This document shows, piece after piece, positions 22,090 to 29,141 of a stretch of 30,530 bases of DNA (positions are counted from its first letter, which is position 1; every line of letters starts with the position of its first letter). The notes beneath the pieces are model-generated. The model made no database searches and had not been told where the DNA came from. It saw only the letters and a program-made list of their open reading frames with translations. The position numbers and the translations under genes were made by a program. This stretch comes from a candidate division NC10 bacterium SPGG6 (GTDB taxonomy: Bacteria; Methylomirabilota; Methylomirabilia; Methylomirabilales; CSP1-5), in contig LXTG01000123.1 of the NCBI GenBank assembly GCA_001643535.1, forward strand, positions 1-30,530, in the 5' to 3' direction.

Positions 22090-23874
22090 ATGGGATTTAT
22101 CCCAGAGGAAATGATTGGCCAGATCCTGAGGACGTCGAGCATCGTGGAGGTGATCGAGGGCTATGTTCCCTTGAAGCAAAGCGGAAAATACCACCGAGCC
22201 CTCTGCCCCTTCCACACCGAAAAGACTCCTTCCTTCACCGTCAATCCAGAGCGCCAGATCTTTTATTGCTTTGGGTGCGGCGAGGGAGGAGATGTCTTTC
22301 GCTTCCTGATGCGGCGGGAGGGGTTTACCTTCCCCGAGGCGGTCCGCCATCTCGCCCAGCGGGCAGGGATCCTACTCCCGGAGAGGGGGCGAAGCCGCGA
22401 GGGGGACGGCCTCCTGAAGCTCGTTGAGCTTCAGCGGTTGGCTTGTGAGTACTTCCGGAAAGCCCTGAACGCTCCACACGGAAACCAGGCGAGGGAATAT
22501 CTCAGCCAGCGGGAGGTCGGCTGGGAACTGGTTGAACGATTGCAGCTGGGGTACGCCGTCGCGGAGTGGGAGGGGCTGGTCCGCGAGCTCACCAAACGGG
22601 GATTCACCACACGCCAGCTGGAAGCGGCGGGACTGGCCGTTCAGAGGCAGGAAGGACGTGGATACTATGACCGGTTTCGGGACCGCCTGATGATCCCCAT
22701 TGCTGATTCGAGTGGCAAGATCGTGGGATTCGGAGGTCGGGCCCTGGGAGACCAACAGCCCAAGTATATAAACTCCCCGGAAACCGCCATCTATAAGAAA
22801 GGGGTCCACCTGTATGGGCTCCATCTGGCATCGCGGGCAATCCGGGAAACGAGGGTGGCACTGGTGGTGGAAGGATATTTTGATGTTATCTCCCTCACCA
22901 GCGCGGACTTTCCCCAGACGGTGGCCTCCTTGGGGACCGCCTTAACCCGCGACCAGGTGACCCTTTTGCACCGCTATGCTGACAAGGCGATACTCATCTT
23001 TGATCCCGACCCCGCAGGGATCCAGGCCGCCTGGCGAGGTTTGGAGCTCTTGGTGGCTGAAGACATGGGGGTGGCGGTGGTGATACTCCCGCAGGGGAAA
23101 GATCCCGATACCTTCGTCCGGGAGAACGGTAGGGATGCTCTCCTGGCGCGGGTTGAGGCGGCTCAGGATCTGGTTGATTTTCTCCTCACCCGGGCGGAGG
23201 AGAAAACCGGACTGAAAGGCGTGGATGAGAAGGCGGCCGCGGCCCGGCAGGTTTTGCGCCTCGTTGCCCGGATGCCAGAGGGGGTGCGGAGAGCAAAGTA
23301 TGTCCAGAAGCTGGCAGAACGGTTGGGGGTCCCCGAACGGGCGGTCTTGGCAGAGCTACGCCGTCTCGGTTCCCCGGAGTCGCCCCCACGATCGGGCCCC
23401 CTGCTGTCGCTAGACCTACCGCGGGTGGAAAAGATCCTGATCCAGATCTGCCTCCTCTTTCCGGACATTCGGCCCCTCGTGTGGGGAACCCTCCAGGGGG
23501 AAGAGCTTACAGCATCCCCCCTCCGGTCCATTTACTGGTTCCTTCGAGAATACTCGGGGGACGAGGAGAATCTGGCTCGGACCCTCACCTCCCATCCCGA
23601 ACCTGTCGTCCGCCAGGTGGCGGCGGAGCTGTTCGTGCAGGGCGGGGAAGAGTTTGTCGATCCGCATCGCATGCTGCAGGACTGTCTGGTACGCCTTAAG
23701 CTCCAGGAAATCCAGGAGCAACTGAGAGGGGCGCGGGAGCAAGGAGACCTGCTTCGGGTAAAAACGCTCCTAGAGCAGAAACGGACACTTCACGGTGGCC
23801 GAATTTCTGAGACGGACTATATTAATACAATAGGCACTAGGGGCGTGACGGATCACACGGATTCTGGGGGATAA
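22090..23874 (+). CDS. dnaG: DNA primase
   Basis: DnaG makes RNA primers for replication. The 594-residue protein has an N-terminal zinc-binding domain with C39, H42, C60 and C63 (ALCPFHTEKTPSF and IFYCFGCGEGGDVF), the primase core with FGGRALGDQQPKYINSPET, and a Toprim fold with VVEGYFDVISL and FDPDPAGIQA. The C-terminal helical region, where helicase would bind, ends in an unusual 20-residue tail (TDYINTIGTRGVTDHTDSGG) without family similarity known to me. It starts 35 bases after mutS2 and is followed 19 bases later by rpoD. Confidence 0.96.
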   Translation: MGFIPEEMIGQILRTSSIVEVIEGYVPLKQSGKYHRALCPFHTEKTPSFTVNPERQIFYCFGCGEGGDVFRFLMRREGFTFPEAVRHLAQRAGILLPERGRSREGDGLLKLVELQRLACEYFRKALNAPHGNQAREYLSQREVGWELVERLQLGYAVAEWEGLVRELTKRGFTTRQLEAAGLAVQRQEGRGYYDRFRDRLMIPIADSSGKIVGFGGRALGDQQPKYINSPETAIYKKGVHLYGLHLASRAIRETRVALVVEGYFDVISLTSADFPQTVASLGTALTRDQVTLLHRYADKAILIFDPDPAGIQAAWRGLELLVAEDMGVAVVILPQGKDPDTFVRENGRDALLARVEAAQDLVDFLLTRAEEKTGLKGVDEKAAAARQVLRLVARMPEGVRRAKYVQKLAERLGVPERAVLAELRRLGSPESPPRSGPLLSLDLPRVEKILIQICLLFPDIRPLVWGTLQGEELTASPLRSIYWFLREYSGDEENLARTLTSHPEPVVRQVAAELFVQGGEEFVDPHRMLQDCLVRLKLQEIQEQLRGAREQGDLLRVKTLLEQKRTLHGGRISETDYINTIGTRGVTDHTDSGG

Positions 23875-23893
23875 CAAAGGAGGAAACAGCGGT

Positions 23894-25660
23894 ATGGCGA
23901 ACAAGGCGAGCACAGGGGAGTTCAAGGTCCTCATCGCCCTGGGAAAGAAGAAGGGATACCTGACTTACGAGGAGGTCAACAACTGTCTCGATGAGGAAAT
24001 TACAACCGCCGAGCAGATAGAACGGGTCCTTAGCGTCTTGGATGGATTGGACATCGAGATCATCGATGCCCCCCGCGAGGCGGGGCGACCTAGGGCAAAG
24101 AAAGTGCTGGGATCCCCATCAGGTGGGGCCGAGGTGGAGGTAGATCTGTCTCCTGCACCGGTGGGTCGGACCGATGACCCGGTCCGGATGTACCTCCGGG
24201 AGATGGGAAAGACGGCGCTCCTCTCCCGGGAGGGGGAGATCGGGATTGCCAAGCGGATCGAAGAGGGGCGCCGAGAGGTCACCGAGGCAGTCTGCCGAGC
24301 CGGGATCGCCGTCCGTGAGGTAAACTTCTTGGGCGAGCGTCTGCTCCAAGGGCGCCTTCGCGGAGCCGATCTCGTCGCCCTCAACGATTTTGAGGAGATG
24401 ACGGAGCAGAAAGAAAAAGAGTTGGTTGGTGAGCTTGCGCCGTCCCTGAAGAGCCTGCGGCAGGATCAGGAGAAGATCGAGGAGCTGGTCAAGCGGCTCG
24501 AGCGGGCTGAGCATCAGGGCAATGCAAAACGGGCGGAGCGCCTGCGCCACGAAGTCCAGGAGAGAGAGGCCAATCAGGCTGAGCTCTTGCGGCGACTCAA
24601 CCTGAATCAGCGGGTCATCGAGCGGATTGTTGCCCGCATGCGAAGCATCCTGGATCGGATTGATAAGGCCGAGCAGGAAATGAAGGAGCTCAAACGATCC
24701 ACACGGTTGAGCGCCGCCAACTTCAAGGTGGTTCGCGACACCGCCTCGGGTAATGGTGTCTCTATGCGAACCCTGGTCCGGCGGACCAGGTTCTCGCGCG
24801 AGAAACTGGAGGACCTTGGGCGGCATATCCAGTTGATTACCAAGAAGATCCTGCGGGCCGAGCAAGAATCCGGCGCCAGCTCCAGCGAGATGCACACGCT
24901 CCTCCTAGCCATCAGCCGTAGTGAACGGAAGGCGTTGGATGCGAAGCGAGAGATGGTGGAGGCTAACCTCCGCCTGGTCATCTCTATTGCGAAGAAGTAC
25001 ACAAATCGGGGGCTTCAGTTTCTGGATCTGATTCAGGAGGGAAACATCGGTCTCATGCGGGCCGTCGAGAAGTTTGAGTACCAGCGGGGCTATAAGTTCT
25101 CTACCTATGCCACGTGGTGGATCCGCCAGGCAATCACCCGGGCCATCGCGGATCAGGCCAGGACCATCCGGATCCCGGTCCATATGATCGAGACCATCAA
25201 TAAGTTGATCCGTGCCTCCCGACAGTTGGTGCAAGAGTTCGGTCGGGAGCCCAGCCCGGAGGAGATCGCCCAGAAGATCGATCTCTCCGTGGACAAGGTT
25301 CGAAAGGTCCTGAAGATCGCTCAAGAACCTATCTCCTTGGAGACCCCCATTGGAGAAGAAGAGGATTCGCACCTCGGGGACTTCATCGAGGACAAAGGGG
25401 CGGTTTCCCCTCTTGAGGCGTTCATTGGGATTAATCTGGGGACCCAGACCGACGATGTCCTGGGCACCTTGACCGAGCGGGAGCGCAAGGTGTTGCGCCT
25501 CCGTTTCGGGATCGGCGACGGCGTGGACCACACTCTGGAAGAGGTGGGACAGCAGTTCGACGTAACCCGGGAGCGAATCCGGCAGATTGAGGCCAAGGCA
25601 TTGCGAAAGCTTCGACATCCCACCCGAGGCCGGAGGCTCCGAAGCTTCGTGGAATCCTAA
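23894..25660 (+). CDS. rpoD: RNA polymerase primary sigma factor RpoD
   Basis: This is the housekeeping sigma factor that directs RNA polymerase to promoters such as those before hrcA and rho. The 588-residue protein has region 1.1 at the start, region 1.2 (DDPVRMYLREMGKTALLSREGEI, about 95-117, in part), a charged non-conserved region rich in coiled coil, region 2 (NLRLVISIAKKYTNRGLQFL and the -10-reading FSTYATWWIRQAITRAI), region 3, and region 4 with the -35-reading helix LEEVGQQFDVTRERIRQIEA. Ribosome site AAAGGAGG precedes ATG 23894. It closes the macromolecular-synthesis operon. Its stop is followed at once by a hairpin and heptad element 8. Confidence 0.98.
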   Translation: MANKASTGEFKVLIALGKKKGYLTYEEVNNCLDEEITTAEQIERVLSVLDGLDIEIIDAPREAGRPRAKKVLGSPSGGAEVEVDLSPAPVGRTDDPVRMYLREMGKTALLSREGEIGIAKRIEEGRREVTEAVCRAGIAVREVNFLGERLLQGRLRGADLVALNDFEEMTEQKEKELVGELAPSLKSLRQDQEKIEELVKRLERAEHQGNAKRAERLRHEVQEREANQAELLRRLNLNQRVIERIVARMRSILDRIDKAEQEMKELKRSTRLSAANFKVVRDTASGNGVSMRTLVRRTRFSREKLEDLGRHIQLITKKILRAEQESGASSSEMHTLLLAISRSERKALDAKREMVEANLRLVISIAKKYTNRGLQFLDLIQEGNIGLMRAVEKFEYQRGYKFSTYATWWIRQAITRAIADQARTIRIPVHMIETINKLIRASRQLVQEFGREPSPEEIAQKIDLSVDKVRKVLKIAQEPISLETPIGEEEDSHLGDFIEDKGAVSPLEAFIGINLGTQTDDVLGTLTERERKVLRLRFGIGDGVDHTLEEVGQQFDVTRERIRQIEAKALRKLRHPTRGRRLRSFVES

Positions 25661-25781
25661 AGCCCCCAGGGGGCTCGTTCAGGGTTCATGGAAGTCGTTC
25701 ATGGTTCAGAGGAAAAGACAAAAAACGGATGTTTTGGGCACTCCTCACTACCATGAACCATGAACTATGAACCGTGAACCC
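25661..25781. repeat. Heptad-repeat element 8 (rpoD-tRNA gap)
   Basis: A palindrome, AGCCCCCAGGGGGCT (25661-25675), follows the rpoD stop directly. The left arm is GTTCAGG, GTTCATG, a 6-base break, GTTCATG, GTTCAGA (25677-25710). An A-rich core (GAAAAGAC and ACGGAT) follows. The right arm is four exact-phase inverted heptads, CATGAAC, CATGAAC, TATGAAC, CGTGAAC (25752-25779). It ends four bases before the tRNA. The hairpin could also help terminate rpoD, but no T-run follows. Confidence 0.88.
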
Positions 25782-25785
25782 GGTG

Positions 25786-25861
25786 GGGCCCATAGCTCAG
25801 CGGTCAGAGCTACCGGCTCATAACCGGGCGGTCCCTGGTTCGAATCCAGGTGGGCCCACCA
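25786..25861 (+). tRNA. tRNA with CAU anticodon (elongator Met or Ile2)
   Basis: A full cloverleaf of 76 bases with encoded CCA: acceptor GGGCCCA with TGGGCCC, D-stem GCTC/GAGC, anticodon loop CTCATAA with CAT at 25819-25821, T-arm CCTGG TTCGAAT CCAGG, discriminator A. G1-C72 is paired and the anticodon stem lacks the three G-C pairs of initiator tRNA, so it is not fMet. Sequence alone does not let me separate elongator Met from the Ile tRNA that TilS modifies. The pair at 27-43 is A-G, a mismatch. Heptad elements flank it on both sides. Confidence 0.95.
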
Positions 25862-25867
25862 ACTCTA

Positions 25868-26061
25868 GTTCAGAGTTCAGGGGCAATCGTTCATGGTTCA
25901 GGGTTCAGAATTGATCGTTCATGGATCAGGGTTCATGGCTCAGGGTAGGAATTAAAGCATAGAGGGTCTGGTTTCGGTCTTTTCTCTGAACTCTGAACCA
26001 TGAACCATGAACTATCAACCATCAACCATGAACCCTGAACCATCACGCGTGAACGGTGAAC
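25868..26061. repeat. Heptad-repeat element 9 (tRNA-zinc ribbon gene gap)
   Basis: It is an inverted copy of the class seen in element 7. Heptads include GTTCAGA, GTTCAGG (25868-25881), GTTCATG, GTTCAGG, GTTCAGA (25889-25909). The blocks GGTTCAGAATTGATCGTTC (25902-25920), TCAGGGTAGGAA (25940-25951) and TAAAGCAT (25953-25960) are exact inverse copies of blocks in element 7, in the same order. The other arm (about 25980-26061) is a run of CCATGAA, CTATCAA and CGTGAAC units. It lies in opposite orientation to element 8 across the tRNA. Confidence 0.9.
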
Positions 26062-26079
26062 CGCAAACTGAGGGAAAGC

Positions 26080-26784
26080 GTGCGGGAGGACTTGATCCAG
26101 GTAGTTGATTTGCAGAATCTCGATCTGGAGATCGGTCGGCTCCAGGGAGAGGTCCAAAAAATCCCGCAGGAGATCGCCGTCTCAGAGCAACAGTTGACCA
26201 GCTCCCGTCAGGCATGGGATCAGACCCGCAATCGTCTCGGCGATCTCGAACAACTCCGTCGGCGTAAGGAACGAGAGTTGGAAGAGGTCACGGCGGAGCA
26301 ACGAAAACGCCAGGGGCGTCTCTTCGAGATTAAAACGAATCAGGAGTATGCAGCGGTTCTGAAAGAGATCGAGGGGCTGAAGGAGCGCCGCTCGAAACTT
26401 GAGGACGATATCCTCGAACTTTTTGATCAGATCGAGGTGGCCCAAGGGGTGGTTCGGGATGAGGCGTCCCTCTTTCAGGAGCGGGAGAAGACGTTTGAAC
26501 AGCAGAAAACCACCAAAGGGGGAGAACTCAAACATCTCCAGGAAGAGCTTAGTCGCCTGCAGGAAGAGCGTCGCCGCCAGGCCAACCGCGTGGGGCGCGA
26601 ACTTCTGCAGACCTATCAGCGCCTTCTGCGCAGCCGGGGCGGCGTGGCGGTCGTAGCGGTGAAGGACGGCTCCTGCCTCGGCTGTTACGTCGCCCTCACT
26701 CCCCAGACTTATAATGAGCTCCGTAAAGGGGAGGTTCTCCTCAGCTGTGCGAACTGTCAGCGGATCCTCTACTGGAAGGGATGA
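26080..26784 (+). CDS. Coiled-coil zinc-ribbon protein (COG1579 type)
   Basis: From GTG 26080 the protein has 234 residues. A GTG at 26056 is also open, but it lies inside heptad element 9, while GAGGG at 26070-26074 suits 26080. About residues 10-170 form a long charged coiled coil with LFEIKTNQEYAAVLKEIEGL near the middle, a signature of this family. The C-terminus is a zinc ribbon with two CxxC pairs (SCLGCYVALTP and LSCANCQRIL). Such proteins are widespread beside RNase H genes; the function is not established, although nucleic-acid binding is often proposed. An RNase H gene follows with one base between. Confidence 0.9.
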   Translation: MREDLIQVVDLQNLDLEIGRLQGEVQKIPQEIAVSEQQLTSSRQAWDQTRNRLGDLEQLRRRKERELEEVTAEQRKRQGRLFEIKTNQEYAAVLKEIEGLKERRSKLEDDILELFDQIEVAQGVVRDEASLFQEREKTFEQQKTTKGGELKHLQEELSRLQEERRRQANRVGRELLQTYQRLLRSRGGVAVVAVKDGSCLGCYVALTPQTYNELRKGEVLLSCANCQRILYWKG

Positions 26785-26785
26785 G

Positions 26786-27412
26786 ATGAATCCGCGACGG
26801 CTTGCCGATATCCTTGAGGCAATGGCTCGCACTGAGGCCCTCACTGGCCTGAGCAGCGAGCTCCCAGATCTCCCCCCTGCCACCCTGAGGATGGCCTTGG
26901 AAGAAGCCTCCCACCTGCTCGAGCAGATGGCCAGCTCCGGTCGATCTCACAAACCGGCGACGCGGTCGCTCATTCTTCACATCGATGGGGCTGCTCGGGG
27001 AAATCCAGGTCCGGCAGGGATCGGGGTGGTCCTCTGGGATGAAGCGGGCGCATTCCGAGAGGAACATCACGCCTACATCGGAGAGGCCACGAACAACGTG
27101 GCTGAATACGAGGCCCTCCTCTTCGGCGTTCGGAAGGCCAAGGAGTTGGGCTATGCGGCCGTGAAGGTCTTTTCCGACTCGGAGCTGCTTGTGCGTCAGA
27201 TCCGAGGGGAATATCGTGTCAAGAGTCCCCGGTTGCGGGAGTTCTATGATCAGGTGCAGAACCTCCTGCGTTCTTTCGACGCGTTCGAAATTGCTCATGT
27301 CGGCCGGGGGATGAATGCCCGGGCCGATATCTTAGCCAACCGGGCGATCGACGCCCTGCTGAGCGATCGGAATAAAGGTGTCGCTTCTCATCAGAGGAGG
27401 GGGACGAGGTGA
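26786..27412 (+). CDS. Ribonuclease H family protein
   Basis: The C-terminal domain (about residues 60-200) is an RNase HI fold that cuts RNA in RNA-DNA hybrids. All four metal ligands can be placed: Asp in LHIDGAARGNPGPAGIG, Glu in TNNVAEYEALL, Asp in VFSDSELLVRQI and Asp in GMNARADILANRAID. ATG 26786 is chosen because it follows the upstream stop and makes 208 residues. The N-terminal 60 residues are helical (LADILEAMARTEALTGLSS and MALEEASHLLEQMA) and unlike the classical HBD domain of RNase H1; I do not recognise them. It overlaps the next gene by four bases (GTGA). Confidence 0.9.
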   Translation: MNPRRLADILEAMARTEALTGLSSELPDLPPATLRMALEEASHLLEQMASSGRSHKPATRSLILHIDGAARGNPGPAGIGVVLWDEAGAFREEHHAYIGEATNNVAEYEALLFGVRKAKELGYAAVKVFSDSELLVRQIRGEYRVKSPRLREFYDQVQNLLRSFDAFEIAHVGRGMNARADILANRAIDALLSDRNKGVASHQRRGTR

Positions 27413-27870
27413 GTCGTTCGAGCTTTACCCCTCTACAGAAGGCCGTGGAGATGACCTTGGACCGACTCGGACTGGGTGTCGGCATGGTAAATGTTGTCGT
27501 TCACCGGGTCTGGTCAGAGGTTGTAGGTGAAAAGGTGGCGAGTCGGAGCCAACCCGGTCTCCTCAAGAACGGCCGTCTCCAGGTGACAGTGGGTGATGCA
27601 GTCTGGCTCCAGCAGCTTACGATGTTGAAGCCTGCGATCCTTGCCGGCTTAGAATCTCACTTGGGCTCGGGGGTGGTCCGGGACGTTTTCTTCACCCTGG
27701 GTACAATTTCACTTCCCGCCGCTCGGCCTGAAGCGACCTCGCAAGGGAGAAACAACCCCTTCACTCCTGAGATGCAGGTGCGTCTCGACGAAATCCTCCA
27801 GCCCATTCAGGATCAGGAGTGCCGGGAGGTCCTGGCTCGGATTCTGAGGAAGGCCTGGCAAGTGGACTGA
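27409..27870 (+). CDS. DUF721 / DciA-like protein
   Basis: The 153-residue protein has the DUF721 pattern near its N-terminus: VVHRVWSEVVGEKVASRSQPGLLKNGRLQVTVGDAVWLQQL in outline, with W-x-x-VVG and L-x-V-x-V-x-x-x-x-W-x-x-QL. DciA proteins of this family help load the replicative helicase in bacteria lacking DnaC. Placement behind dnaG and rpoD would suit a replication role, but the family name is the only evidence here. The last 50 residues form a separate helical tail (FTPEMQVRLDEILQPIQD). GTG 27409 overlaps the RNase H stop, with GAGGAGGGGGACGAG ahead. Confidence 0.8.
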   Translation: MSRSSFTPLQKAVEMTLDRLGLGVGMVNVVVHRVWSEVVGEKVASRSQPGLLKNGRLQVTVGDAVWLQQLTMLKPAILAGLESHLGSGVVRDVFFTLGTISLPAARPEATSQGRNNPFTPEMQVRLDEILQPIQDQECREVLARILRKAWQVD

Positions 27871-27906
27871 CGGGCCCCTGTGTTCTTCTTTCAACAGATG
27901 GGACTG

Positions 27907-27916
27907 GCAATGTTGC
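27907..27916. promoter_or_regulatory. Possible enhancer palindrome upstream of lpxC
   Basis: GCAA, two bases, TTGC. It lies about 105 bases upstream of the sigma54-type -24 box, a distance typical of enhancer sites for NtrC-family activators. It is short and the assignment is inference. Confidence 0.25.
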
Positions 27917-28011
27917 AAAAATATCACAGAAGTCGAAGATCCTCGTGGGGTACTGCCTCATAACAACTTGAATTTGAAGGGTTATTTTGGGTGAAAGACC
28001 ATTCCCTCTCT

Positions 28012-28027
28012 TGGCATGGGCCTTGCA
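28012..28027 (+). promoter_or_regulatory. Sigma54-type promoter of lpxC
   Basis: TGGCATGGGCCTTGCA fits the -24/-12 consensus TGGCAYGNNNNTTGCW at every fixed position and spacing. It lies 70 bases before the lpxC GTG and would start RNA near 28038. The 227-base gap before lpxC, long for this window, leaves room for activator sites. An NtrY-like kinase gene, whose usual partner is a sigma54 activator, lies directly downstream of lpxC. Confidence 0.7.
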
Positions 28028-28097
28028 ATGCTGTTTTGTTTCTCGACGTGGCAGCATTTCCGTCTTTGAACCCGACGCGACGACAAAGAGGAAAAAC

Positions 28098-29018
28098 GTG
28101 GGGCGGCAAAAAACGATAGCGAGCGCGATCGGCTGCTTTGGCGTTGGGCTCCATACCGGGCGGGAGGTTGCCATGACCCTCCTTCCCTCGCCCCCAAACA
28201 GCGGAATTGTCTTCCGAAGGATGGATCTCCCTGATACGCCTGTTGTCGAGGCCTGCCCCGAAAACATCCTTGATGTTCATTACGCGACGACCCTCGGGAA
28301 GGGGGGGGTCGAGGTTAAGACCGTGGAGCACCTCCTGGCTGCCCTCGCGGGCCTCGGGATCGACAACCTCATCGTGGAGATTTCGGGACCCGAGGTTCCC
28401 GTCATGGATGGAAGTGCAGCTCCCTTCGTTGACCTCCTTCTCCAGGCGGGGATCCGGCGGCATTACGTCCCTAAAACCTACATCCGGGTGACCAGGCCCC
28501 TCGCGATTGAGATGGGGGATCGAAGCATCCAGATTCTCCCCTCGAAACGGTTCCGGATCCATTACACCATGTGTTTTAACCATCCCTGCTTTCCTGAGCA
28601 ATCCATCCAGCTTCAGGTCTCTCGGCGCTCCTTCATACGGGAGATCGCCCCCTCTCGGACCTACGGGTTTCTCCGGGATGTGGAGTACCTCTGGGGCCGG
28701 GGCCTGGCCCTTGGCGGCTCCCTGGAGAATGCCGTCGTCATAGGCGAGGAGGGTCCCCTCAATGACCTCCGCTTCGAAGACGAGCTGATTCGGCACAAGG
28801 TATTGGATCTCATCGGTGACCTATACCTCCTGGGGCGGTCGCTGCAAGGGACCGTCGTGGCGAACGGGGCAGGTCATCTACTCCATACCGCGCTGGTCAA
28901 GGAGATCCAGCGCCACCTCCATTTGGACCAGGTCTCCCGATGCGTCGTGACGGCGCCAGAATCTCTTCCGTTCCCCTTGCCCGCCTCCCCGGAGCCCCTC
29001 GGCTCCCCTGCCCTGTAA
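28098..29018 (+). CDS. lpxC: UDP-3-O-acyl-N-acetylglucosamine deacetylase LpxC
   Basis: LpxC is the zinc enzyme for the committed step of lipid A synthesis. From GTG 28098 (GAGGA at 28088-28092) the protein starts MGRQKTIASAIGCFGVGLHTG and has 306 residues, the normal length. The upstream in-frame start at 27987 would add 37 residues unlike LpxC and would cover the sigma54 site. Zinc and catalytic residues appear in TVEHLLAALAGLGIDN, LIRHKVLDLIGDLYLLG and NGAGHLLHTALVKEI. MDGSAAPFVDLL is also typical. Its presence shows a lipid A-bearing outer membrane. Confidence 0.96.
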   Translation: MGRQKTIASAIGCFGVGLHTGREVAMTLLPSPPNSGIVFRRMDLPDTPVVEACPENILDVHYATTLGKGGVEVKTVEHLLAALAGLGIDNLIVEISGPEVPVMDGSAAPFVDLLLQAGIRRHYVPKTYIRVTRPLAIEMGDRSIQILPSKRFRIHYTMCFNHPCFPEQSIQLQVSRRSFIREIAPSRTYGFLRDVEYLWGRGLALGGSLENAVVIGEEGPLNDLRFEDELIRHKVLDLIGDLYLLGRSLQGTVVANGAGHLLHTALVKEIQRHLHLDQVSRCVVTAPESLPFPLPASPEPLGSPAL

Positions 29019-29030
29019 AGCCGTTTCTCC

Positions 29031-29060
29031 TTGTCAGACCGTTCCGGTTTTGGCTATAGT
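29031..29060 (+). promoter_or_regulatory. Probable promoter of the sensor kinase gene
   Basis: TTGTCA (29031-29036) and TATAGT (29055-29060) are 18 bases apart, between the lpxC stop and the kinase start. Each box matches 5 of 6. The kinase could therefore be expressed apart from lpxC. Confidence 0.55.
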
Positions 29061-29141
29061 TAGTGTCCACTCCCTTGTGGTACCCCCTGGACCCACTTGC
29101 TCCTCTTTGGGAAAGGTCGGGGTGACCAAGGATCGACACGG

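Noticed and set aside
25868..26061. Repeats around the tRNA as a CRISPR array
   Set aside because: Units are 7 nt in direct tandem without 30-40 nt spacers, arms are inverted, and no cas gene is present.
27906..27918. Second sigma54 site, TGGCAATGTTGCA
   Set aside because: The TGG-to-TTGC spacing is three bases too short for -24/-12 recognition; kept only as a possible activator palindrome.
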